A stretch of 64,000 nt of DNA from Actinomyces slackii (GTDB lineage Bacteria; Actinomycetota; Actinomycetes; Actinomycetales; Actinomycetaceae), in NCBI RefSeq assembly GCF_900637295.1, contig NZ_LR134363.1, positions 3,100,001 through 3,164,000 on the forward strand, read 5' to 3'. A program made the translations under genes and the position numbers. This document shows, in pieces, positions 1 through 8,565 of the stretch. Position 1 is the first letter of the stretch. Each line of letters starts with the position of its first letter. The notes beneath the pieces were generated by a model, which was not told the DNA's origin, did no database searches, and worked only from the letters and a program-made list of their open reading frames with translations.

Positions 1-54
1 GCGGACCAGGGCCGAGCCGATGCGGGCGACGTCATTGACGTGGAGGACTCTCAC
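1..54 (-). CDS. Start of a gene leaving the window, possibly a glycosyltransferase
   Basis: Only the first 18 codons are visible. Read leftward from a GTG at 54 they give MRVLHVNDVARIGSALVR. This hydrophobic first strand followed by a small-residue turn is how many GT-B glycosyltransferases begin. It follows the 6-dehydrogenase gene in the same direction with about 100 bp between, which fits a glycan locus. The remainder lies outside the window, so the family is inferred from the N terminus and context only. An ATG at 35 in another frame would give a different peptide and cannot be ruled out. Confidence 0.5.
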   Translation of the reverse strand, partial: MRVLHVNDVARIGSALVR

Positions 55-156
55 CGGCGCATTCTCGCACAGGGCCGCGCTTCGTCACGAGATCGGCCCC
101 GGTCGTCGGGCGGCTGATCCGCCCGGCGACCGGGGCCGAAGGGCCTCGGGTCGGCT

Positions 157-1461
157 CTACTGCCCGCCGCCGATGGTCAGGCGCGGGGTGCCCGCCCAGG
201 CGGCCGGGTCGGTGGCGCGGCGGCCGTCGAGCAGCAGGCGGATCCCCGGCAGGTCCTGGGGGCCGAGCTCGCGGTACTCGGGGTGGTCGGCCTGGACGAT
301 GGCCGCGTCGACCTGCTCGCCCAGCCGGTAGGGGGTCCAGCCGAATCCCTCCAGCTCCTCGTCGGTGTACATCGGGTCGTGGACCGCGACCTCGGCGCCG
401 GCGGCGCGCAGTGCCTCCACGGTGGGGAAGACCCCGGAGAAGGCGGTCTCCTTGACGCCCCCGCGGTAGGCGGCGCCCAGCACGGCCACCCGCAGGCCCT
501 CCAGGGAGCCCAGGACCTCAACGGCGCGATCGACCACGTACTGGGGCATGGTGGCGTTGAAGCTCCGGGCGGTGCGCACCACGGAGGCCTCGGGGTCCGT
601 GGACAGGTAGAGGCGCGGGTAGACGGGGATGCAGTGGCCCCCCACGGCGATGCCGGGGCGGTGGATGTGGGAGTAGGGCTGGGAGTTGCAGGCCTCGATG
701 ACGCGCTCCACATCGAAGCCGGCCTTGTCCGCGTAGACGGCGAACTGGTTGGCCAGGCCGATGTTGACATCGCGGTAGGTGGTCTCGGCGAGCTTGGCCA
801 TCTCGGCGGCCTCGGCGCTGCCCATGTCCCACACGCCGTTGGGGCGGGGCAGGTCGTCGCGCTCGTCGAAGTCCAGGACCTGCTCGTAGAACTCGATGCC
901 GGCGCGCGTGCCGGCATCGCTCAGGCCGCCCACGAGCTTGGGGTAGCGGCGCAGGTCGGCGAAGACCCTGCCGGTCAGCACGCGCTCGGGGCTGAAGACC
1001 AGGTGGAAGTCGGTGCCCTCGGCAAGGCCCGAGATCCTCTCGATCATGGGCTTCCAGCGGCCGCGCAGCGTGCCCACAGGCAGGGTGGTCTCGTAGGAGA
1101 TCAGGGTGCCCGGGCTCAGGTGCTCCGACAGGGAGGCGGTGGCGGCATCCATCCAGGCGAAGTCCGGCTCCCAGGTGGCGTCGTCGACGAAGAGCGGGAC
1201 CACCAGCACGATGGCCTGGGCGCCCGGGATGGCCTCGGCATAGTCGGTGGTCGCCCTCAGGGCGCCGTTGCCTGTGGCCGGGCTCAGAGCGGCGAGCTTC
1301 TCAGCCAGGTGGGCCTCGCCCGGGAAGGGCTCGACTCCCGCGTTGACGGCCTCGACGGTGGCGGGGTTGACGTCGACCCCGATGACCTCGTGGCCCTTCT
1401 CCGCGTACTGGACGGCCAGGGGCAGACCGATTTTCCCCAGGGCGACGACGGCGATGCGCAT
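157..1461 (-). CDS. UDP-sugar 6-dehydrogenase (WecC/WbpA type)
   Basis: A 434-residue nucleotide-sugar dehydrogenase of the UDP-glucose/GDP-mannose dehydrogenase family. It should oxidise C6 of a UDP-HexNAc to the uronic acid with two NAD+. The N-terminal Rossmann motif is GKIGLPLA (about residue 9). The central helix holds KLAETTYRD. The catalytic cysteine is Cys277 in GGHCIPVYP, followed by a C-terminal UDP-binding domain. The ATG at 1461 is chosen because the product then starts directly with the first beta strand and a GAAGGGAA Shine-Dalgarno lies just upstream. An in-frame extension to 1590 has no family similarity. The 2-epimerase at 4.3 kb and the oxidoreductase/aminotransferase/acetyltransferase set at 10.7-13.5 kb suggest it starts a diacetamido-uronic acid pathway. 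A plain ManNAcA route is the alternative. Confidence 0.9.
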   Translation of the reverse strand: MRIAVVALGKIGLPLAVQYAEKGHEVIGVDVNPATVEAVNAGVEPFPGEAHLAEKLAALSPATGNGALRATTDYAEAIPGAQAIVLVVPLFVDDATWEPDFAWMDAATASLSEHLSPGTLISYETTLPVGTLRGRWKPMIERISGLAEGTDFHLVFSPERVLTGRVFADLRRYPKLVGGLSDAGTRAGIEFYEQVLDFDERDDLPRPNGVWDMGSAEAAEMAKLAETTYRDVNIGLANQFAVYADKAGFDVERVIEACNSQPYSHIHRPGIAVGGHCIPVYPRLYLSTDPEASVVRTARSFNATMPQYVVDRAVEVLGSLEGLRVAVLGAAYRGGVKETAFSGVFPTVEALRAAGAEVAVHDPMYTDEELEGFGWTPYRLGEQVDAAIVQADHPEYRELGPQDLPGIRLLLDGRRATDPAAWAGTPRLTIGGGQ

Positions 1462-1687
1462 ATGCGTTCCCTTCCTCAGACACTGCGTCAGCGCCAAGGA
1501 TAGCCGCAGCCCGAGCCATCCGTGACCCCGTCCCGGATCACCCGGGCCGGGCGTCATTGCCACGCGCCGGGCCGTGCGCGAGCGCGGCATCGCCCGAGCG
1601 CCCGGTGGGCGCCGGGGCGCGGGTTGATCGGCTTAGCGGCCGCGGACTTAACCCCAGATCGCCCGGTGGGTGCCGGGCACGGGGCAG

Positions 1688-1719
1688 AAAAAGGCCCGGC
1701 CCCCGAAAGGGGCCGGGCC
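1688..1719 (-). terminator. Rho-independent terminator after the glycosyltransferase pair
   Basis: On the minus strand an 11-bp perfect G+C stem (arms 1709-1719 and 1693-1703, loop TTTCG) is followed by five T residues (1692-1688). It lies 64 bp past the stop of the glycosyltransferase ending at 1783. It separates that operon from the dehydrogenase gene. The rest of the 1462-1782 gap shows nothing else convincing. Confidence 0.85.
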
Positions 1720-1782
1720 GTGGGCACGGGGGCAGGGCTCAGGAGCCTGGGCGCTTTGGGCCCGAGCACGTGGACCGAGCGC

Positions 1783-3060
1783 TCACCTGCGGGCCGCGCG
1801 GCGCTCCAGGACCGCGCTGCGCAGCAGGCCGGCCACCGCCCTGCCGGTGGCGGCCAGGGAGCGGTTGTCCTCGACCCACTGGTGGAGGCGCTCGGCGCGG
1901 CCGGGCTCGCCCGGGCCGGCCTCCAGTGCCCGGCACATGGCCGCGGCCACGGCGGTGGGCTCATGGTCGCTGGTCCAGCCCAGGTCGTGGGCCTCGACAT
2001 CCTCGACCACGGGGCCCACGCCGGCGTAGAGCACCGGGATGCCGCAGGCCAGGGCGGCCAGGACCTTGGTGGGGTAGGCGAAGTCGTAGCCGAGCCCGGG
2101 CTTGATGGACACCAGGGCGGCCACGGCCCCGCGCTGCCAGGCGGCCGCCTGCGCGGGGGGCATGAGGCCGTGCATGACCACGGCCGGGGCGCCGTCGGGC
2201 CCGGGGGCGATGGCCGCGGCGCGCTCGGCGATGGCCTGCCAGTCGGAGCCCTGGCCCAGGTAGAGGACCTGGGCATCGGGGTGCCTGGTGCGCACCTGCT
2301 CGATGGCCTGGGCGAAGACCCCGGCATCCTGCCACTCCGAGGCGGTGCCGGCGTAGACGAAGTACCGGCCCGTGATGCCCAGGCGCTCGCGCTCGGCGGC
2401 GCTGGGGGCCGGGCCGTCGGCGCGGAAGACCGAGGTGTCGATGCCGTTGGGGACCACCGCCACCCGCCTGGCGCCCAGGGCCCGCACCTCCTGAGCCACC
2501 TCCTCATTGATGGCCACCACGCCGGCGGCCCCGCGCACGGCGAATGACTCCAGGGCCCGCACGGCCCGCACCACCGCCGTCGGGGCGCCGGTGGAGGCGG
2601 CCGCGGTGGACCACACATCGGGCGCGTACCAGACGTAGGGCAGGCGGCGCAGGGCGGCGATGGCGCGCACCACCGCCCCGGTGGTGGGAGGGGGCTCGAC
2701 CAGGACGACGTCGGGGCGGGCCTGGGCGAGCAGGCGGCCGGCCAGGGGAAGGTCGAAGGACATGTAGGGCAGGTAGCCGCGCAGGTAGCCGGACTCGTCG
2801 CGCAGCGCCGGCCAGCGCGAGACGCTCACCCCGCGCGGGTCATCCGCGGGCTCATCGTGCTGGCCGGCTCCCGGCGTGGTGGTCAGCACGCGCACCGGGA
2901 CGCCGCGATCGGCCAGGGCGCGCTCCACCCCGTCGAGGCGGAAGGAGGCGGCCGCGGCCTCCGGGAGGTGAATGCGCGTGGCCAGCAGCACTCCCCCGCG
3001 CCGGGCCCTGCCGGCGAGCCACCCCAGAGGGCTCTTGGTCATGGTGCTCATCTCTCTCAC
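1783..3060 (-). CDS. Glycosyltransferase, GT-B fold (family 4-like)
   Basis: A 425-residue GT-B enzyme, likely transferring a sugar from a nucleotide donor to a lipid-linked glycan on the cytoplasmic membrane face. The N-terminal half has an acceptor domain starting LLATRIHLPEAAAASFR. The C-terminal half carries YAGTASEWQDAGVFAQAI and a donor-site stretch around PTKVLAALACGIPV, in the place where family 4 enzymes carry the E-x7-E region, although the usual first Glu is not obvious here. The GTG at 3060 overlaps the upstream stop (GTGA), giving translational coupling. An ATG at 3051 is an alternative. It is the second gene of a two-glycosyltransferase operon closed by the terminator at 1688-1719. 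Donor and acceptor cannot be read from the sequence. Confidence 0.82.
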   Translation of the reverse strand: MREMSTMTKSPLGWLAGRARRGGVLLATRIHLPEAAAASFRLDGVERALADRGVPVRVLTTTPGAGQHDEPADDPRGVSVSRWPALRDESGYLRGYLPYMSFDLPLAGRLLAQARPDVVLVEPPPTTGAVVRAIAALRRLPYVWYAPDVWSTAAASTGAPTAVVRAVRALESFAVRGAAGVVAINEEVAQEVRALGARRVAVVPNGIDTSVFRADGPAPSAAERERLGITGRYFVYAGTASEWQDAGVFAQAIEQVRTRHPDAQVLYLGQGSDWQAIAERAAAIAPGPDGAPAVVMHGLMPPAQAAAWQRGAVAALVSIKPGLGYDFAYPTKVLAALACGIPVLYAGVGPVVEDVEAHDLGWTSDHEPTAVAAAMCRALEAGPGEPGRAERLHQWVEDNRSLAATGRAVAGLLRSAVLERRAARR

Positions 3061-4178
3061 GCCCCCGCCCTGGCCCGCTCATGGACGGCGCGGTAGGCGG
3101 CGCCCACCACCGGGGTGGAGAAGCGCTCGCCAATGGTAGCCGCGATATCGGCCGCGGTGGCACCGGACAGGCGCTCGGCGAGCGCCGTGACGGCTGTGGC
3201 CCACTGCTGGGGCGCGGCGTCCACCGGCAGGATGGCGCCATTGCCCTCAGTGACGTACTCGGCCTGCCCGCCGGCGTCGGAGACCACGACGGGGCGCCCG
3301 GCCACGATGGCCTCCGCCGCTGAGACGAAGAAGTTGTCCCCCCGGGTCGGCCCGATGAAGACATCGGCCTTGGCGAGCTCGGCGCGCACCTCCTGGGCCC
3401 CCAGGATTCCGGTCAGACGCACGCGCCCGGCCAGGTCCGGCTGAGCGGCGCGGGCCTCGACGGCCTCGCGCAGGGGCCCCTCGCCCACCAGGACAAGGGT
3501 GGCATCCACTCCCCGGGACACCAGCTCCGCGGTGATCTCCAGGCTGGCCAGGGGATCCTTGCGCTCAACCAGGCCGCCCACCGTGATCAGGCGCAGTGCG
3601 GCGTCGTCCTGCCCGGTCTCGTGACGCCGGGGCACCAGGCCCTGGGGGTCGACGATGCAGGGCACGATGACGGTGGGCGCCGCTGCGCGCAGGCGGCGAA
3701 TGGGCTCGGCCAGGTACTCGCAGACGGCGGTGACGATGTCGGGGCGCTTGAGGGCGGCGTCGACCACGATGCTGCCGGCCTTGAGGGCGGGGGTCAGCGT
3801 CTCCGGGTTGGTCAGGCCCGACCAGTGCTCGGTGTGCACCCAGGGGATGCGCAGGATGCCGGCGGCCTTGAGCCCGCCCAGGGGCAGCAGGGAGCTCATG
3901 GCCATGGAGTGCAGGACCTCGCCGTCGATGAGGCGGGGCAGCGCGACCGCCGCCCGGGCCACCGAGGCCGGGTTGGCCGGGCGCATGGGGATGCGGATGA
4001 CCGGGAGGCCATCGATGGTCACGCGGCGGGTTCCGTCGTCCTGATGAGGGGGCACCAGGTGGATGATGCGCACCTCCTGGCCGGCCTCGGCGATGGCGCG
4101 GCAGTCCCTGACCACGAAGGAACCCGAGGAGGGCACCACGGCGGTAGGCAGCCAGGTGGTCACAACAGTCACGCGCAT
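3057..4178 (-). CDS. Glycosyltransferase family 4
   Basis: A 373-residue GT4 glycosyltransferase with N-terminal VTVVTTWLPTAVVPSSG, a donor-site strand LITVGGLVERKDP, the VGEGPLREAVEARA loop and an E-x7-E-type region AAEAIVAGRPVVVSDAGG. Families of this kind build cell-wall or capsular glycans on undecaprenyl-phosphate carriers. The ATG at 4178 sits 6 nt after a TAGAGT box, so the transcript is probably leaderless. The gene is divergent from the 2-epimerase at 4265, and the two likely share a compact bidirectional promoter region of 86 bp. Confidence 0.85.
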   Translation of the reverse strand: MRVTVVTTWLPTAVVPSSGSFVVRDCRAIAEAGQEVRIIHLVPPHQDDGTRRVTIDGLPVIRIPMRPANPASVARAAVALPRLIDGEVLHSMAMSSLLPLGGLKAAGILRIPWVHTEHWSGLTNPETLTPALKAGSIVVDAALKRPDIVTAVCEYLAEPIRRLRAAAPTVIVPCIVDPQGLVPRRHETGQDDAALRLITVGGLVERKDPLASLEITAELVSRGVDATLVLVGEGPLREAVEARAAQPDLAGRVRLTGILGAQEVRAELAKADVFIGPTRGDNFFVSAAEAIVAGRPVVVSDAGGQAEYVTEGNGAILPVDAAPQQWATAVTALAERLSGATAADIAATIGERFSTPVVGAAYRAVHERARAGA

Positions 4179-4184
4179 GGCTGC

Positions 4185-4190
4185 ACTCTA
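4185..4190 (-). promoter_or_regulatory. Leaderless -10 box of the glycosyltransferase at 4178
   Basis: TAGAGT on the minus strand, with 6 nt between it and the ATG, and no Shine-Dalgarno. Confidence 0.6.
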
Positions 4191-4252
4191 CGGGCTCCTC
4201 CTGTACTCGTGCTGTGCAGGCCGGGCGCATGAGAGCGGAATCCGATGACCGC

Positions 4253-4258
4253 TAGTCT
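4253..4258 (+). promoter_or_regulatory. Leaderless -10 box of the 2-epimerase gene
   Basis: TAGTCT with 6 nt before the ATG at 4265, and no Shine-Dalgarno. Confidence 0.6.
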
Positions 4259-4264
4259 GGGGCC

Positions 4265-5344
4265 ATGCGCGTTCTCTCCGTGGTCGGAGCCCGGCCCCAG
4301 TTCGTCAAGCTCGCCCCCATCGACGCCGCCTTCCGCCGTGCGGGCATCGAGCATGTCATCGTCCACACCGGACAGCACTACGACCCGATGCTCTCCGATG
4401 TCTTCTTCTCCGATCTGGGCATCTCCGCCCCCGACGTGCATCTGGGCGTCGGCTCGGGCAGCCACGGGCGCCAGACCGGGGCGATGCTCGCCGCCATGGA
4501 CGAGGTCATCGAGACCCACGGCCCCGACTGGGTGCTGGTCTACGGGGACACCAACTCGACCCTGGCCGGGGCGCTGTCCGCGGTCAAGCTGCACCGCCCC
4601 GTGGCTCACCTGGAGGCGGGACTGCGCTCCTTCAACCGCGCCATGCCCGAGGAGATCAACCGGGTCCTGACCGACCATGCCGCCGACCTGCTCCTGGCCC
4701 CCACCCAGACGGCCGCCGAGCACCTGGGGGCCGAGGGCCTCGATGGGCGCACCGTGGTGGTCGGCGATGTCATGACCGATGTGCTGATGCAGGTGCGCGA
4801 CGAGGTTGCCGGCGCTCCCGGTCCGATCACCGCGGAGATGGGCCTGGAGGCCGGCGGCTACTCCCTGGCCACAATCCACCGCGCGGAGAACACCGACGAC
4901 CCGGACCGCCTGCGGGCCGTCCTGGAGTCCCTGGCGGCGCTCGACCATCCGGTGGTGCTCCTGGCCCACCCGCGCCTGGTGGCCAAATGCGCCGAGCATG
5001 GCCTGGACCTCAGCGATGCCGGCAGCCTGCGACTGCGCTCTCCCCTGGCCTACCCCGGGCTCATCGCCTCGGCCATGGAGGCGCGCGGGGTCGTCACCGA
5101 CTCGGGCGGCCTGCAGAAGGAGGCCTTCCTCCTGCGGGTTCCCTGCACCACCGTGCGCCCCCAGACCGAGTGGGTGGAGACGGTCGAGCTGGGCTGGAAC
5201 GCTCTGGTCGAGCCGGGGCCCGTGCTGGCGGAGGCCGCCTCGCGCCCCCGACCCGCCGAGCCCCCGGCTGAGCGCGCCCACCCCTACGGCGATGGCCGGG
5301 CCGCTGAGCGCGTCGCCCAGGTCCTGGCCGAGCGCCTGGGGTGA
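4265..5344 (+). CDS. wecB: Non-hydrolysing UDP-GlcNAc-type 2-epimerase (WecB/WbpI family)
   Basis: A 359-residue cytoplasmic epimerase that interconverts UDP-GlcNAc-type and UDP-ManNAc-type sugars. Family motifs are all present in order: GARPQFVKLAP (residues 8-18), HTGQHYD, VYGDTNSTLAG, HLEAGLRSF, MPEEINRVLTDH, TIHRAENTDD and TDSGGLQKEAF. WecB and WbpI share this fold and these motifs, so the true substrate may be UDP-GlcNAc or UDP-2,3-diacetamido-glucuronate. The nearby WbpB/E/D-like set makes the latter plausible. The ATG at 4265 is supported by the -10 box at 4253. The gene converges on the DUF418 gene. Confidence 0.92.
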   Translation: MRVLSVVGARPQFVKLAPIDAAFRRAGIEHVIVHTGQHYDPMLSDVFFSDLGISAPDVHLGVGSGSHGRQTGAMLAAMDEVIETHGPDWVLVYGDTNSTLAGALSAVKLHRPVAHLEAGLRSFNRAMPEEINRVLTDHAADLLLAPTQTAAEHLGAEGLDGRTVVVGDVMTDVLMQVRDEVAGAPGPITAEMGLEAGGYSLATIHRAENTDDPDRLRAVLESLAALDHPVVLLAHPRLVAKCAEHGLDLSDAGSLRLRSPLAYPGLIASAMEARGVVTDSGGLQKEAFLLRVPCTTVRPQTEWVETVELGWNALVEPGPVLAEAASRPRPAEPPAERAHPYGDGRAAERVAQVLAERLG

Positions 5345-5418
5345 GAGGACGGGCCTTGGACCGGGCCTGACGGGCCCGGCACGCGTCCCGCGGTGACCAG
5401 TGGGGCGAGCGGTCCGCC

Positions 5419-5447
5419 GGCGGCCGGCGAGTAGCCCGCCGGCCGCC
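5419..5447. terminator. Hairpin between convergent genes
   Basis: An 11-bp perfect G+C inverted repeat (5419-5429 and 5437-5447, 7-nt loop) lies between the convergent epimerase and DUF418 genes. There is no T run, so its role as a bidirectional terminator is inferred from position. Confidence 0.55.
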
Positions 5448-5482
5448 CCGCTGAGTTGCCGGAGTCGCAGGAGTCACCGGAG

Positions 5483-6751
5483 TCACTGCAGCGCGCTCGC
5501 CGGCTGCGATTCCGCGGTCTGCGGCAGGGCGGTGTCAGGTGCGGCATCATGGGTGTCATCCGGCGATCCCTGGCCGCCCGGGAGAGCCTGTGACCTCGCC
5601 GCCTTCCAGCGCAGGTACCTGCTGGCCAGCAGGTCGTAGGACCGGTGCCACACGAGCTCCACCGGGCCTCGGGCGTGGAAGCTCAGCCACAACCTGCTGG
5701 CCATGACGAGGAAGGCGGCGATGAGCGCGTAGATCGCCAGGGTGTAGACCTGGGACCACGGGCCCTGGATCACCCGTGCCATCCCCAGGCCGTAGTCGTA
5801 GAAGACGAATGAGGCGATGAGGTTCTGCGCCAGGTAGCAGGTCAGGGCCATCCGGCCGACGTCACTGAGCATCCGGCCGAGCGGGCCGAGCCGATCACGG
5901 CGCACGTAGAAGGCCGCGACGGCAGCCAGGAGCCCGATGGACACGCTCGCCGAGGTCACGTACCTGACGAGGGGAGCGGCCGCCTCGACCTGGAGGAGTC
6001 GCAGCGTCCAGTCCAGCGGCAGGCCGATGCCGAAGGACAGGCACATGACGATCTTGCGCAGGCGGGCGCCCTCGGGGGCGAAGATCCCGGCGCGGTAGAG
6101 GTGAACGCCCACGAGGTAGAGAGCTGCGCCCATGAGAAGGATGACAGGGATCTCCATTCGCATGAGGAAGAAGTTATCCAGCCGGTAGGCCACATCTCCC
6201 CAGTAGGAGGAGTGGGTGTATTCCGCCATGGCCTGCTGACCGGCCTCCTTGAGCCCTTCTCGATTCATCTGGGTCAGCACGCCGACGGCGATCATGGCTG
6301 AGACATGAACCACCAGCGCCACCCACATCCAGATCTTCTGCGCCCTGGGGCTGCGAGCGGTCACGGCGGCGATGACCAGCGCGGTCAGCCCGTACCCCAT
6401 GAGCACGTCGAACTCGAAGATGAAGACGTAGTTCAGCACGCCGTCGAGTATCAGCAGTCCCGCGCGAATCGGATAGGTCCCTGGCCAGGACTGGCCCTTC
6501 CGGATCGCCGACTGCCTCTGGATCTCCAGGCCGATGCCGAACATGATCGTCAGCAGGCCGATGAACTTGCCATCGGTGACCAGACTCAGGGCGCGACTGA
6601 TCACGGTGTTGACCGTATCGTCAGTGGACGGCACCATATCGATGCTGGCGAAGATCGTGATATTCGTCAGCAGTGTCCCGAGAATCGCCAGGCCCCTGAG
6701 CACGTCGAGGGCTATGACGCGCTTGTACTCGGTGAATTCGGTCGTTCTCAT
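5483..6751 (-). CDS. DUF418 family membrane protein
   Basis: A 422-residue polytopic membrane protein with about ten hydrophobic segments. The N-terminal signature LDVLRGLAILGTLLTNI and the C-terminal region with CYLAQNLIASFVFY match the YeiB/DUF418 family, distantly related to membrane acyltransferases. Family members have no firmly assigned reaction, and a role in transport or modification of envelope precursors is often guessed. The last 50 residues are polar and probably cytoplasmic. The ATG at 6751 has a GAGGA Shine-Dalgarno 7-8 nt upstream. The 374 bp between this start and the next gene end (6752-7125) show no convincing feature. Confidence 0.82.
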   Translation of the reverse strand: MRTTEFTEYKRVIALDVLRGLAILGTLLTNITIFASIDMVPSTDDTVNTVISRALSLVTDGKFIGLLTIMFGIGLEIQRQSAIRKGQSWPGTYPIRAGLLILDGVLNYVFIFEFDVLMGYGLTALVIAAVTARSPRAQKIWMWVALVVHVSAMIAVGVLTQMNREGLKEAGQQAMAEYTHSSYWGDVAYRLDNFFLMRMEIPVILLMGAALYLVGVHLYRAGIFAPEGARLRKIVMCLSFGIGLPLDWTLRLLQVEAAAPLVRYVTSASVSIGLLAAVAAFYVRRDRLGPLGRMLSDVGRMALTCYLAQNLIASFVFYDYGLGMARVIQGPWSQVYTLAIYALIAAFLVMASRLWLSFHARGPVELVWHRSYDLLASRYLRWKAARSQALPGGQGSPDDTHDAAPDTALPQTAESQPASALQ

Positions 6752-7125
6752 CGCTTCATCCTCATTCCGGCGGTTCGGCCTGTCGGTATCGATCGTCGTG
6801 ATCTGCCGTCAGCGCTGATCAGCAGATCGCAGCATCGGTCGCCGACTCGGGAGTCTGAGCGGCTCCCAGGGCGAAGCCGGTGCGCTATCAAGTCTCGCGC
6901 CGCCCTGAGACCGGTGTCATCGGGCGCCGGAATGACGAGCATCGACCGCGCAGAGGAGGGGTTGGGGCGAGCCGCCCTCCCTCAGGACGAGAGCGCGGTC
7001 ACGTCGTGGGATGTGGGGCGGGAAGCCGTCTGCATGGGGCAGGCGGCGGATTGGAGGGATGGGGCGGGGCCCGCAGGCGCCGGCGCCCGGGGCGGCCTCC
7101 GTCATCGTGGGGCTCTGCTGGGAGG

Positions 7126-7491
7126 CTACGAGCGAGCCATCATCTCCCAGCCGACCACGCCCATGATGATCAGCGAGCCCAGGGTCCCCACCGGCAGGTA
7201 CCACAGCCCCGAGGCGGCCACGACGATGAGCGCGATCGAGCCCGCCGTCGATCCGCACAGGTGGGCGGCGGCCGCCGCGAGGAGCGACGCGCCGTACACC
7301 ACGAAGACGACGGCGACCAGCCGGCTGTCGGGGTCGATGCCGAGGCGCTGCAGCAGATCCGCCCACGGCCCCAGCCGCCCGCCGGGGGCGTAGAAGCCAA
7401 GCCCGCGCAGCCACCGCACCCCGTCGATGATCGACCACGCCCCCACGATCAGCGCGATGCCGCCGACCACTACCTGTCGCACGGTGTCCAT
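7126..7491 (-). CDS. Small membrane protein, unknown function
   Basis: A 121-residue protein with three or four hydrophobic helices (for example VVVGGIALIVGAWSIIDGV and ALIVVAASGLWYLPVGTLG). No catalytic motif is recognised. Codon usage is typical of the host. It stands alone: the gap upstream holds the inverted repeat at 7508-7633 and the gap downstream is empty. Confidence 0.6.
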   Translation of the reverse strand: MDTVRQVVVGGIALIVGAWSIIDGVRWLRGLGFYAPGGRLGPWADLLQRLGIDPDSRLVAVVFVVYGASLLAAAAAHLCGSTAGSIALIVVAASGLWYLPVGTLGSLIIMGVVGWEMMARS

Positions 7492-7507
7492 CGCTCCGCC
7501 CTCCCAC

Positions 7508-7633
7508 TTTGTCCACCACGAACAACTTTAAGACCTGCCACCGCCAACCTCCATTCTAAACGTGCTGGTCAGAGTACTTTTCCAACAGTAGACCCGTGAT
7601 CAGAGGCGGGTAAAGTTGTTCACCGTGGACAAA
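7508..7633. repeat. Inverted repeat pair, possible small mobile element or regulatory site
   Basis: Two 23-nt arms, 7508-7530 and 7611-7633, match as inverted repeats at 20 of 23 positions. They bound about 80 nt of relatively AT-rich sequence. The arms begin TTTGTCCAC and end AACAACTTTA. The 126-bp unit could be a MITE-like element or a two-site operator in front of the small membrane protein gene. No target duplication is evident. Confidence 0.5.
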
Positions 7634-7664
7634 CCGACACAGCAACTCACCGCGATGAGACGGC

Positions 7665-8396
7665 TCAGTATCGCGAGAGTCGCGCCTCATCAGTGGCTCC
7701 TCCGGAGCTCTCGACCTCCCTAAGGGCACTGCGCGCGGTCTCTGGATCGTCGCGTACGGCAGCGGCGAGTTGAATGTGGCGCCAGGCGATTCTACCGCTC
7801 TTAATCCGCTCCTCCCAGTTGAGCTGAGCGTCAACCCCGAACTCCCGTATTAGCATCTCGATGACATCCTCCAGGCATGGTCGGAAGCGAGCACCTCCGA
7901 GGGGAAAATGCAGCATCTGCAACCCTCTGGGGGAATCCGGGTCAAGGTCCTTCTTTTTGGAACCCTTTGAGCGAGACTTGGCTGACACGTACATGGCATG
8001 GAGAACTTCATCGCGGTGCGCATGAATCTGAAAGTGGGAGGTGGGAACTGCCATTGATTCTGGGCGGGACATGTAGTCATAGCGAAAGAACGGAGCACCC
8101 TTCAACGGTTTAACCTGGAAGGATGACTGCTCGACTCGAAGGTAACTTGAGTCTCGTCCAAGGAGAACCTTGTATGACACCTCGAGCACAAGAAGCTTCT
8201 TGTTCTCAACTGTCAGATAGCAGGGCGCCGGGTCTTCCTCGCGCTTCTCTGCAGTCCTAATCACCACAGCGAGCCCGTTCGGAGTTTTGGCTTCCAGAGC
8301 AGTCACCTCAGCCGATTGACAAATGGTGCTGGTCAGGAGATCCTCGACGTCCTGGGCGAAGTGTCCCGCCTGCTTAGTCAGTCTCGACGTGTCCAT
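7665..8396 (-). CDS. Unknown protein, second gene of a compact two-gene module
   Basis: A 243-residue soluble protein with no assigned function that I can give. Distinctive stretches are HFQIHAHRDEVLHAMY (about residues 122-137) and LHFPLGGARFRPCLEDVIEMLIREFGVD, with several His, Asp and Glu suitable for metal binding. A basic linker (KSRSKGSKKKD) lies between them. The ATG at 8396 overlaps the end of the upstream 63-residue gene by 23 bp, so the two are translationally coupled. Codon usage is clearly less G+C-rich than neighbours, suggesting transfer. A short acidic first gene and a longer second gene recall toxin-antitoxin layout, which is inference only. Confidence 0.7.
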   Translation of the reverse strand: MDTSRLTKQAGHFAQDVEDLLTSTICQSAEVTALEAKTPNGLAVVIRTAEKREEDPAPCYLTVENKKLLVLEVSYKVLLGRDSSYLRVEQSSFQVKPLKGAPFFRYDYMSRPESMAVPTSHFQIHAHRDEVLHAMYVSAKSRSKGSKKKDLDPDSPRGLQMLHFPLGGARFRPCLEDVIEMLIREFGVDAQLNWEERIKSGRIAWRHIQLAAAVRDDPETARSALREVESSGGATDEARLSRY

Positions 8397-8565
8397 ATCT
8401 CAAGAAGTTCAGATCCTCAAGCTCATCAAGAAGTCGCTGCTCGCGGGAGAGGAGCACACCCTCCTCTTGTCGCTCTTTGAAATCAGGCTGACTGATAATC
8501 TCCTCGATCTCGGCGCGACGCCTCTCAATGTCCTCAAGGGTCAGCGTGGTCATCTCGATGCTCAT
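8374..8565 (-). CDS. Small acidic helical protein, first gene of the two-gene module
   Basis: A 63-residue acidic protein predicted to be mostly helical. Its core is ERRRAEIEEIISQPDF, followed by LSREQRLLDELEDLNFLRYG, with heptad-like spacing of Leu and Ile. There is no known family. It ends inside the start of the 243-residue gene (23-bp overlap), and both share the same atypical base composition. The size, charge and position are those of an antitoxin or adaptor for the larger partner. No DNA-binding motif is evident. Confidence 0.65.
   Translation of the reverse strand: MSIEMTTLTLEDIERRRAEIEEIISQPDFKERQEEGVLLSREQRLLDELEDLNFLRYGHVETD

Noticed and set aside
6752-7125. Possible decayed gene in the 374-bp gap
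   Set aside because: No frame with plausible codon use or similarity could be supported.
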